Assembly: GCA_024138025.1 (NCBI GenBank)
Contig: JAMXBD010003350.1
Span: forward strand, 60,923-124,922
DNA from: Combretum micranthum
Lineage: Eukaryota > Streptophyta > Magnoliopsida > Myrtales > Combretaceae
Direction: 5' to 3'
DNA length: 64,000 bases
Part shown: in pieces, positions 11,294-20,772 of the stretch
Layout: every line of letters begins with the position of its first letter
How positions within the stretch are numbered: position 1 is the stretch's first letter
Position numbers and translations under genes: made by a program
The notes under the pieces: model-generated
What the model was told of the DNA's origin: nothing
What the model saw: only the letters and a program-made list of their open reading frames with translations
Databases searched by the model: none

Positions 11294-13864
11294 AGAACAA
11301 GGCAGGTGAGCTCAAGCTGGCTACACTCTTCAGTTGACATAACTACGGCCTATTTGTTTCATCATATTCTAATTATTTTAGCATCATATTTTTATTTTTT
11401 CAAACAGATGTGTGTCAAGAAGCAAATACCAATTAAAAACTAACAATTTTACTCATAAACTGATCAAACAGATACGATACGGATATGATACAAATAGATT
11501 ACAAATAAGTTACAAATACAGAAAAAAACAAATACGATACAGATAAAAATCCGACAATCCAAACAGATCCATAATTGTTTGCAAGGTATACACATTTTAT
11601 TGCTTTGTTAATAATTAACAGGTGAATTAAGCAGGCTGATGTGGGATATTTAGCCAGTCTTTATTTTTCAAACTGAAAACACATCTTGCCCCCGTTAGAT
11701 GATAGGAAACCATGCCCATGTCAGCAAATACATTCAATGATGGATTGAGCTTTTCTCTTTCTTCAAGACTTGTCTTCACAAACCTCCCACAAAAACTACT
11801 TATGATAATTTCTTTTGGGTGAGATTCTACCTTAACCATGAAAAGATTTTACCAAGAAAAAGGACATTGTTTGAACCTCTAATGGTCATTAAATTCTAGC
11901 AAATTAGAACACAGTCCCAACGCGCAATTCTTCATGTCAAATTGTCAAGTCTTCAGTCATAATCAAACTAAACACAACAGAGGAAATATCACATTGTTTA
12001 ACCATTTCGCATCGAATAGAAGGCAAACCAATATATTTCCAGAGAAAAAGATGATGAAGACAATTATTGTTTGTACCTTTGGTATTACTTTCCCGCCACA
12101 TATCCACCACATGAGAAGAAGAACCATAATCCTTCCCAAACACACTAGCTCTTCGGAATTCCATTTTGTTTTCTGTCAATGTTCCAGTTTTGTCAGAGAA
12201 AATATAGCGAATTTGACCCAAATCCTCATTTATATTGAGTGATCTACACTGGAACCTTGAGTCAGAATTGCTGTCATACATATGCTTGTCCCCAATCATG
12301 AAATATGACTGTCCCAATCGAACCAATTCCATTGTAATGTAAAGTGATATTGGAATCATTATCTGAAATACTATAATGGAACTCAAAAATGAAAAAAAAG
12401 CCTCCATGGGTATTCCATAAAATTTGTACGGTTTCCCCTCATCCTTCCCTCTGAAGTATCTCTTTCTATAATAAGGTAAAGTATCAAGCCGATCCTTGTG
12501 TCTTTGCAGCCACAGCCCCATACCAAGCGCCACAACCAAGCACATGATAAAAAGAAATATTGATAACCACAGAGTTTCCCTGTTCATGTAGCTTTCCAAT
12601 TTACTTCTCTTGGAAGGGGATGCTGCACTGTTCATCATTGCCTTTGTTTCCTGTCCAGCATAGACCACAACACCAATGACCCATTCCGTATTCTTCAACT
12701 GACAACCTCGTAAGACTATGTTTGATTGGCTGAGTGGAAATCTCTGCCCTTGGAACTCCATGTTAGCAGTGAATTCATATATGTTCCTATTTGGTTGCTC
12801 ACATCTGATGAGCCCTGAATATGCACGCCCTTCAAAAACAGCTGAAGCAGTCTCCTGTCGGGCATATCTTGTCTTCAAATTTGATTCACCATCTAAATTC
12901 ATAGTCTGAATGTATGCAAGTCCACTAGGATCGCTTGTACCAAGCAAGACCATGTCACATGGAATTGTTTCCTCTGCATTGATCTTCAAGACCTCCCCAG
13001 CTTGAATATCTTTCCATTTCTTTAACTGAAACCGTTCATCTGGAATACTTGGGCTTCCCGATTATTTTCTTTTCGGTCTGACCTATGTCTTCGCCAATCC
13101 TCATATCCATCTTTAACAGCTGAGACAGAAAGCACAAAGAGGAGGGGGAAAAGAGAAACCGTTCTCCCAAACACAGCAAGAGGCGGAAGCTGGTTGAGAG
13201 CAGCAATGGCAAGAAAATACAAATAAGCAACACGATGGAACTGAATGAACAGATTCTTAGGCAAAAAGGACAGGACGGTGTATCTGCTGGTTGTAATCTC
13301 ATTTCCTGAGAACTCATACGTATCATTTGTCTTCTTGGCATCATTAATAAAAATTATCCTCGGATTTTCCTCATTAAATACATTATCTTCAAACTGAACA
13401 CTTTTATGGCGAACTCTCTGAGACTTACCAGGCTTATCCCGACCAATGCGGGATGAACCTGAAATTTCAAAGGTAGATAACTTGTTATTTCTGCTATTGT
13501 TGTTGGCACTTGGCAGCTCCATCGAAACCCAAACCGGATGTCGTCTGTTGTTGTTGCGAGTGGAGCATTCCAACAGAGACCGCTGGCAATACTGCAAGTC
13601 AGCAGAATAAAACTGTTTCTTCTTGCTTGCAAAAGGATATGAGGAGTGCACAAAAGGATTGTCACCTAAACTAGATGCTAGATCAGACGACCCTCCATCA
13701 TCATCCTTCACTAAGTTGCTATGACTATCCTCATGGGCCGACGACGTGAAAGAAACATCACGGCAGAGGCAGCCAAAGGAGCCAAGGCTCCTAGACAGAT
13801 TGGTAGGAGGCTCCCCAGGTAAGGAAGGATTTGAAGATGATAGCAAGGGCTGACCAGAAGTCAT
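6209..13864 (-). CDS. ALA1: P4-type ATPase, phospholipid-transporting ATPase 1-like (ALA1 group), seven exons, four frameshifts
   Basis: P4-ATPases flip phospholipids to the cytosolic leaflet at the plasma membrane or endomembranes, with an ALIS/CDC50 subunit. Coding exons: 13864-12077, 10609-10306, 10113-9321, 8940-8817, 8578-8358, 6955-6499, 6410-6209; every intron is GT/AG and phases match. An in-frame TGA two codons upstream supports the ATG. Motifs (corrected numbering): DGES about 325, M4 PISL about 505, phosphorylation DKTGTLT about 558, KGAD about 730, TGDK about 847, GDGAND about 1002; exons 5-7 carry the C-terminal membrane helices. Four one-base slips break the frame: one base missing near 13040, an extra T in T6 (8375-8380), a missing T in T8 (6712-6719), a missing G near 6593. 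Reconciled, the product is about 1296 aa, against 1158 for Arabidopsis ALA1; the excess is mainly the Ser-rich N-terminus. Either sequence errors or a young pseudogene; the family call is firm. Confidence 0.95.
7021..8340 (-). other. Large intron 5 of the P4-ATPase gene
   Basis: The interval lies within the intron between the exons ending at 8358 and starting at 6955. I saw no nested gene. The open frames at 7043-7276 and 6276-6671 are intron read-through or out-of-frame readings caused by the exon 6 indels. Confidence 0.7.
10191..10270. repeat. Compound (GT/GGGT)n-(GA)n microsatellite in intron 2
   Basis: GTGTGTGGGTGTGGGTGTGG-type repeats are followed by GCGCGCG and a long (GA)n tract ending near 10270. 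The tract lies just inside the intron after exon 2, whose donor is at 10305-10304, so on the transcribed strand it reads (CT)n(GCGC)(CA)n shortly after the 5' splice site. Confidence 0.9.
11235..11293. repeat. (CT)n(AC)n microsatellite in intron 1
   Basis: About 20 CT units run to 11274, followed by about 9 AC units to 11293, inside the 1.47-kb intron between exons 1 and 2 of the ATPase gene. It is likely polymorphic in length. Confidence 0.95.
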
Positions 13865-14960
13865 AAATCATATTCCTCAAATAATAATCTCATCGGAGAA
13901 TCCCGATCATTGATCCTGACATGTCCACTCAACACCAACCATCATAAGGAAACAGCACACTCCCTAACCATGCATACACGTTCCAATTTCCAGCTCTTCT
14001 AATAAAAATGACCTGTAATATCTCATTGCAAAGCCCAATTAACAATTCATTTTGAAACACAATACAACAACAGGCCCATCTAATTGTGAAATTCCGCAAC
14101 ACAGACAAAATTAAGGCAATGCAGATAGATCAAGGAGGATTATTTCAAAGCAGCAGATTTTGAGAGAAGTGCCTGCCTGACTGCCTATCAGGAGAGAGCA
14201 AGAAGGCCTCTTGTCACAAAAACAACCCTAGCGGGCGACCCCTTAATCTATTTGATTTACTTTCCACAAGTGAAGACAAAAGGCCTCTTGCAACTTTGGA
14301 CCCTAATGCCGACAAAACTGAAAAACAAATAAAAATAAGACAAAATCAAAAACCCCTAATTTCAATGCAGATATAAAGACAATGCACATAAAATCCAAAG
14401 AAATTTAAAATGCAATAATAACTGATGATTATGTTTTCAAAAGAGACCAGACCTGTGAGAAGGAAATTATGACTTTATGTTATGGTCTCGTGGATCGAGA
14501 CGCTAAATGTCAGCTTGTTCACCTTGAATGCACAAAACAGGAAATGATGCAGATCTGGAGGTTAGTGCAGATGTTTCACTAAGTTTTATGATGGAAATCT
14601 GAATCGATCAGATCAGACTACTGTCAGCCTTTAGGTTAAAGAGACAGAGAGAAATTAACATCGACAACGAAAGTTTCATGCGTTTTACAGAGACAGGGAC
14701 AAGAATTAACCTAAAAAATACAAAGATCGTATGGTAAATTGGGGTTAGGGCTTGGGTGGAGGGGGGGGGGTTGGCTCCGAGAAAGGAGATTGATGATGGT
14801 GGAGAGAGAGAGGGGGGGGAGAGAGAGAGAGCTGGTTGTGTTTATTTTTTATTTTTCTGTTTTATTTTCTTTACTCCGTGGAAATATTTTCTTTTCGCCC
14901 TTTTTTTCCATAAAATGCGTGCAGTACTCTGAGAGAGAGAGAGAGAAAGGGACGTGTGGT
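13865..14960 (-). promoter_or_regulatory. 5' leader and probable promoter of the P4-ATPase gene
   Basis: Read on the minus strand, an A/T box (AAAAAATAAA, 14841-14850) is followed by a pyrimidine-rich stretch of (CT)n and poly-C (about 14830-14803), a common layout of plant core promoters and early 5' UTRs; transcription probably starts near 14800-14830. A pyrimidine-rich acceptor-like CTTCTCACAG ends at 14453, so a 5' UTR intron is possible, although I could not pick a convincing donor. A second GA tract lies at about 14931-14945. All of this is inferred from composition only. Confidence 0.45.
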
Positions 14961-15221
14961 AAACCACGAATCTTGGCTTCCGTCTCTTTTTCTTAATATC
15001 ATTTTTTTATTTACTTTCCACCACTTCATCTCTTAGGGATTTGGAAATTAAATAATAACTTTTTTTTTAAATTAGGCTAATATAGTTAAGGTAAATATTA
15101 GACAAGTTAAACACGACTGTTGAAGAAATAAAGTTGAGAAGAGATGAGGTTAAAAGGTGTAAATGTGCTTAATAAAATATAAATATTATTATTTATATAT
15201 GGACTTGACTCGCGAGTTATG

Positions 15222-15821
15222 TGATAGGGTCTAGTGAGTCCGATTCAATTATTGAGATGACTTTGGAAGATTTGGCTTGATGGGCTCAGAACATAGATCA
15301 TTAGATCAGTCTACTGCATCTAACATTTTTTCAGACAAGCTCATGCATGCAAGAGATGACTATTAGCATTGGTCCATGAGGAGCTCATTCAGGATAACTA
15401 TGGATTAAACTTACTCCATCTCATCCATCAATCGTTGATGTGATATGATAATCCTCATCTTTGCCAAATGCCTATAAGTATTCAATCGCCCCTTCTCATT
15501 TCCATCTTTTTGAAGAGAGAAGACGACCAACATTCTATAGAGGAGGCTCTACTCAAAAAGATCAAACAAGATAACTTAAACGATTTCTACCACAACTGCT
15601 CAAGAACTGTAAGGTTGACGTGCGAGGTTGACTCAATCTTCCTTACCCGTCACTTGTGCCATTGAGACACTAAAATTGTTTGTTCCTCCTCCATTGTCAT
15701 TTTCTCTAAGCCATCTCGTCATTAAATGTCATCTCCTCACCAACACTCCGAAATCATGTGTTAAGCACAAGATCCACGCGAAGCGTGTATGACCACTATT
15801 GGCAAGAACCCTATATCTACA
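15222..15821 (+). repeat. 5' LTR of the Tat-like element
   Basis: It starts TGATAGGGTC and ends TATCTACA (TG...CA). It matches, in order, 24150-24393 and 43694-44036. Shared landmarks are CTAGTGAGTC, CATGAGGAGCTCATT, CATTCTATAGAGGA and CAAGAACCCT. The open frame at 15468-15665 lies inside it and is not a gene. Confidence 0.85.
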
Positions 15822-15845
15822 TTTTGGTGGCTCCACTGGCTCAAT
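15822..15845 (+). promoter_or_regulatory. Primer-binding-site region of the Tat-like element
   Basis: Directly after the LTR end is TTTTGGTGGCTCCACTGG. This resembles the TTTGGCGACTCCACTGGGGA-type segment found after the 5' LTR in plant Tat/Ogre/Retand elements, with changes. It would be the tRNA-primed start of minus-strand synthesis. Confidence 0.5.
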
Positions 15846-15849
15846 GACT

Positions 15850-16600
15850 TGATGGTATAAAGCGTCTGGTGTACTACCTGAGTTGCTCCCTTTAGAGAAG
15901 TGAGATCACTATCCAGCATGCGAGAAGCAATGCCTTGCATTGGTCTTTACCACACAAAAGCTTTGGCACTACTTCTTGGCATGCAAAGTCAATCTTATCA
16001 CTAACTTTGATCCTATCAAATACTTGCTAGCACAACTAACCTTATCAGGAAGGATTGCCAAATAGCTACTTATGCTATTAGAATTCAACGTCACAATCAT
16101 GCCACTTAAGGCCATCAAATCTCAAGCTTTGACTAAGCTCTTAGCCCAATTTCCCATGATAGTAGGAATTCATGCTACAAACATGATTCCACCAGAATTA
16201 CATGAGGAATTAATGATGATAAAACTAGATGGAGAGTAGTAAGTACAATTTGATGGTTCCTCTAGCAATACTGGACGAGAAACTGAAGTAACGTTAACAT
16301 TTCTAACAGGCCAAGAGAGACCACTAGCATTCAAGTTAGACTTCACTGCACCAATAACAAGGCTGAGTATGCGACACTCTTCCTTAGACTCATTTCTGCA
16401 CAAAAATGTCAGAGCATCATACTCATGCATTCGTGGAGACTCAAATCTAATAACCAAGCAAAAAAATGGCGAGTTTGCCTTTAAAGAGCCAACGCTTATG
16501 CCTTATAGGGTTGTAGTACAAGCTCTTGTTAGGAAATTCGATTTAGTAATATATGAGCACACCAAATGGTCAAGTAACCACTATGTAGATGCATAGCAAC
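15850..16600 (+). pseudogene. RT end and RNase H remnant of the Tat-like element
   Basis: Spliced by eye across frames, about 15925-16075 reads CLALVFTTQKLWHYFLA then PIKYLLAQLTLSGRIAK, the RT connection region. About 16230-16590 holds RNase H: FDGSS (first acidic residue), CTNNKAEYATL (second), GDSNL (third, about 16440) and NGEF, ending near HYVDA with the final D. At least one frameshift lies near 16345 and a stop before the RNase H domain. The four acidic positions expected of RNase H are visible, but the frame is broken. Everything upstream in gag-pol is missing. Confidence 0.7.
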
Positions 16601-16748
16601 ACTAGCTTCTAAGGTGCCTATGCAAACTAAAAAAGACAGTTTGAATGTTTAAGTTATCAAGAAATTATTCCTTACGTAGCTTTAAACTTAGTGGACGAAG
16701 AAGAGCAAGCAAAAGACGATTGCATGCGCACCCATCAAGACACAACCA

Positions 16749-18240
16749 GTGCAGCCTAATGCAGCTTCTGTGTCAATTTTAAAGAATTTTACTTACATCA
16801 ATATCATCCTCTACTTCAAAGCTTTAAAAGGCATCTTAGCAAGATGCATCTGTGTAAAGCAAGTGTGTCTTAAGTTAGAGAAACACCACAAACTCTGGTA
16901 TGAAGAGAAAAGGCCACCCTTGTATCATCGCATTCAATGCATGGAGTATTATTGGCCAACCATGTCTAAAGATGTTTCTCAGCTGCAAATGAGCTGCCCA
17001 AGATGTTTTGAGCTACCAGATCAAGGTGAATACAACTTTGTAGCAAGCATCAGTGATTCGCAACGACCATATATTGACTATCTAAAGAATAACACCTTAC
17101 CCACGAATAGCATAGATGCTCGGCTAGTCAAGCATAAAACAAGGAAGTATATCATGCAAAAAGATGAGCTGTACAAGGTATTGTTTATGGGAAAACCTCT
17201 TAGGTACATTGCCCTTCCTGAAACAGACACTATATTAGCTGAAGCCTACTCTAGAGATAATGGTGAGCATCAGGGAATAAGAAAGCTATACTATTACTTG
17301 TTAAATTTAGGATACGATTGGCCTACCATCAAGAACGATGCCTTCAACTTTGCAAAGAAGTGTGTTACCTATCAAAAACATGGCCATGCAATCATCCTTC
17401 CACTATCGCACTGCACAGTTTAACTACTCCATGGCCATTCCACACTTGGGCATTCAATTTGATTGGTTCGATCCATCTACTATCAAAGGGTGTATTTATA
17501 TTTTAGTAGGGACAGAGTGTTTCACCAAGTTAGTAGAGGTAATCCCATTGAAGAATGCTACCAAACCAATAGTAGCGAGATTCACGAAAAGAATAGCATC
17601 TGCCCTTTAGAATCACAAAGAAGTTTTCTCAAATAATGGGACACCTTTTATCAACTCACATGTCCGGCAACTATTGACTTCTTATAATATTAATCATATG
17701 AAGTCCACACCCTACTATCCCAAAGGAAATGGACAGGTAGAAGCCACTAACAAGATGCTCTTGATAGTACTCAATCGTATGGTACAGGACAATCATAACA
17801 AATGGCATGACAAGCTCACACTAGTAGTATGGGTCTACAGGACATCTAAGCGTAGTCCTACGCAAGTAATACCGTTCTCTCTCGTATGGGTTAGAGGTAG
17901 TGATGCCCATAGAGATCTTAGTTCCTTTAGCGCGATTAGATATCAATGCAAATCTAAAACCAATATTTTACATATGTTGGACTTAAAAGCATTAGAAGAA
18001 AGGTGAGACATTGCCAAGTGCAACCTCGCCAATTATCAACAACGGCTTAGCACTGCTTATGACTGCTTGGTTAAGAAGCGATCATTCCAATAAGGCAACA
18101 TTGTACTTCGCGTAGCAAAGCATATGTAGCGAGGTATTTCAGCACCTAAGTTCACGCCAAAGTGGAAAGGCCCCTTCATCATTCATGGAGTTCATGATAA
18201 GTTTGATTTGAATGAAATTATGGCTTACATTATCAAAGCC
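16749..18240 (+). pseudogene. Integrase remnant of the Tat-like element
   Basis: The open stretch 16749-17423 carries an early H2C2 half-copy (YWPTMSKDV, then CPRCFE), a linker with YIDYLKNNTLP, and a second zinc-finger unit (HQGIRKLYYYL, YDWPTI, CVTYQKHG) in which one cysteine has become Tyr. A frameshift near 17405 leads into the catalytic core: FTKLVEVIPLKNAT (17520-17560), then a stop, then YYPKGNGQVEATNK at 17710-17755 with the catalytic Glu, and RTSKRSPTQ. The C-terminal part (about 18010-18220) has NLANYQQRL and PKWKGPF. Several stops make it inactive. Confidence 0.8.
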
Positions 18241-18917
18241 TCTTCAACATGATTTCTTTCTATAACCTATCTTATTACTTTATAAATTTCTTTTGTTGCT
18301 GCAAAGTTAGAGATCCATCTCCTTAACGCACAAAGATAGTTGACATGGCAAAAATAAAGCATTAATTATATACATTGCTACTACTTAGTAAGAGCATAGT
18401 AGCCTAAGCGCACGACGACACGACTCTGACATGTTGATTAGTGGAAACTTTCTCCTAGACACATGACAATACAATGTCACACTTAAAATGTGAAAATGAA
18501 TGCTTTAAAAACATGTGATTGACAGTTAAGTATTGGAAAATACCCTCTTAACCAACTAAACTTGATTACTAAGGCAATAAGCCTATAAAGCACACAGTAT
18601 TGTCTCTGCTTAAAGAGCGATCAATCTACTACTCTAAGTCATAATAATATTGTTGCTAGCAACTAAGAGCACTACTCTGATGCATGACACAAGAATCGTA
18701 TAACCTTCATTACTTCGTGAATCGCTATTGCAAAGTGAAAGTATTGCTTCCTAAGCAGAAGCGCACATCACTAATGGACTAAGTAGAATTTTGACATTCA
18801 CAGATATAAAAAAAAAATACAAAATAATATTGTGAAAAATTCAAATCTATTCATTCAAGTAAAGAGGAGTGCTAACATATTGTTCAAAATGGAAACAAAA
18901 TAATGAGTAGATCTAAA

Positions 18918-20520
18918 CTAAGGGTTGCAATCCAAGCCTACTATAGATTTCAAGTCATTATCTCCTAAAGAGGTCTCCATCTTAGTCTTTGTTGCTACAA
19001 TCTCTGCTTGAATCTCACGTAACTTCACCATCAACTTGTCATGATGTCCCTTAGCATCCCAATAATTCAACAGCCTTTTAGCACTGCTAGCAGCAACAGG
19101 CCACAAACTGTCAACGCTAAAAACAGGTCGCAAACTATTAACTTTGGACTGTAACATACAAGCCCTCTCAACACATTTCACAAGTTGCTTTAGTTATGCC
19201 ATTGATGAAGAACTCCATCTATCATCTAACATAGCTTCACCAATCATCTTCACCATTGCAGTGGCTACCTCCATCCCCAACATAAGAGACCTGGCCTATA
19301 AATTCCCTGTCCATGGCATTAAGATTCTCTAAGGGTGTTATTAAATAAGGTGACACAATAAAGCCATGAAACCAAGTCATTTTCTCTAATGTAGCAAAAT
19401 CCTTTGAAGCCACTACTATGTTTTCATAAGATACGCCAGCAACTAGGGGAGGATGGAGCTTAATAGGTGCATTGACATCAGGTGCGCTCTCGTTTCCTTC
19501 ATCAAGAGTATACCCATCATCTTCATAATCAGGCTCTTTAATGTTGTCGACATTACTTTCATTGTTACCGCAAGGTTTAGAGATAGTTCATAATCAATTG
19601 TTCAAGCCATAATCCTCATCATCTGGTACTATCGTGGGCATAAAAGCACCACTTAAGTGATGTGAACTTAGAAGAGAATTTGTGTCAACCTAAAAAAGGC
19701 ATATAAAGAAAGCGTTAGCCAATAAAGAAGAGTAACAATGACAACAAGTTATACACAAAGAAGATATATTACCTCCTCAATGAGCATGCTTCGTCGGCTT
19801 AAAATCCATTAACTGAGGTGGTAGATGATTACTCTTTGATTTTAAGGGAGGCGCATCGATAGAAGGTTCTAATTTGCCCGACACAGGCTCTTCAGCTACT
19901 TGAATATTACTAGTCGACCTATGGTACCCGTTCCTTGGTAGTTTAAGATAAAACTCATGGCGATGTATGAGTGGGGCTTGCAATGTATCATCTACAAATG
20001 CAAAGGCATAGTCATAGAAGACAGCTATACAATTGGACCAATGAGTTAGCCAACATGCAAAAGCAACTCCATAGTGCTCCATAGAAGGAAAGAATAGTTG
20101 TCGCACCATAGGATGAATATACTTGAAGTCACTTGGTGAGATTGACTGGTAGTAAGAATCAAAGCTCTACGCAATGTTGAGAAGATGTAGCACTCCTTAA
20201 TCAAATTCAAACTGATGCGCCACTCTATGTGGAGAATATGGCATGACCCTTTGCTCTAGGAAGCACCCATTCAAATCTTCATTGTCAAGCAAAGATGGCA
20301 AGCCCCCTAGGATGCACCAAAGCATGAACTTGTCATGAATATCATCCAACCCTTCGCGGTTGTCAACTAAGATAACCTCATCTTTAGAACTTGGAGGATA
20401 AAGCCCATCATTGTCTTGATTACCTTCAAGAGGTTTTATGAAAGGTGGAATGTGAAATCCTTTTCAACATCGATGAGCTAAAGAAGTAGCTGGTTGACCT
20501 CTACTTCGATCCACGCCCAT
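18918..20520 (-). pseudogene. Antisense ORF of the Tat-like element, plant-mobile-domain-like
   Basis: Between integrase and the 3' LTR, the opposite strand can be read almost continuously from about 20500 to 18919. It gives GFHIPPFIKPLEGNQDNDGL, DDIHDKFMLWCILGGLPSLL, then YSPHRVAHQFEFD (about 20200-20240), a motif close to the PHRVARQFG-xDQ signature of the plant mobile domain. It continues into DFKYIHPMVRQLFFPSMEHY, CWLTHWSN and, at 18918-19181, a helical Lys/Glu-rich C-terminus. In-frame stops occur after the FEFD and in LLNIA-stop-SF, and frameshifts lie between 19777 and 19181. Antisense extra ORFs in this position are known for Tat-lineage elements; the domain name is my inference from the motif. 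Confidence 0.6.
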
Positions 20521-20772
20521 GCTCAATGAAGGCAAGATTTGAATCCTTGTTGATGGTTGGTGGTGCAAGGTGGTTCTAAAACCGCTCATAGAAGAATAAC
20601 TACAAGAAAAGTAAGTCTACATGTGACATGTTCACATATCGACCCTTAGAACGGATAGAATTTGGTGGTATAGATCAAGGTATCAATATAGAGACCTAGG
20701 TAGAAGGGAGCTCATGCAAAGCATTGACCTTGTTTAATGTGTACAACTAAAGCAAAAAGCCAAGGGCTTACT

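Noticed and set aside
13022..13344. An extra intron near 13040 instead of a frameshift
   Set aside because: There is no spare sequence between the two frames: the protein alignment continues without a gap and only one base is missing, so no intron can fit.
16170..16457. 95-codon minus-strand frame
   Set aside because: It is opposite to the RNase H domain, which reads on the plus strand with its conserved acidic blocks.
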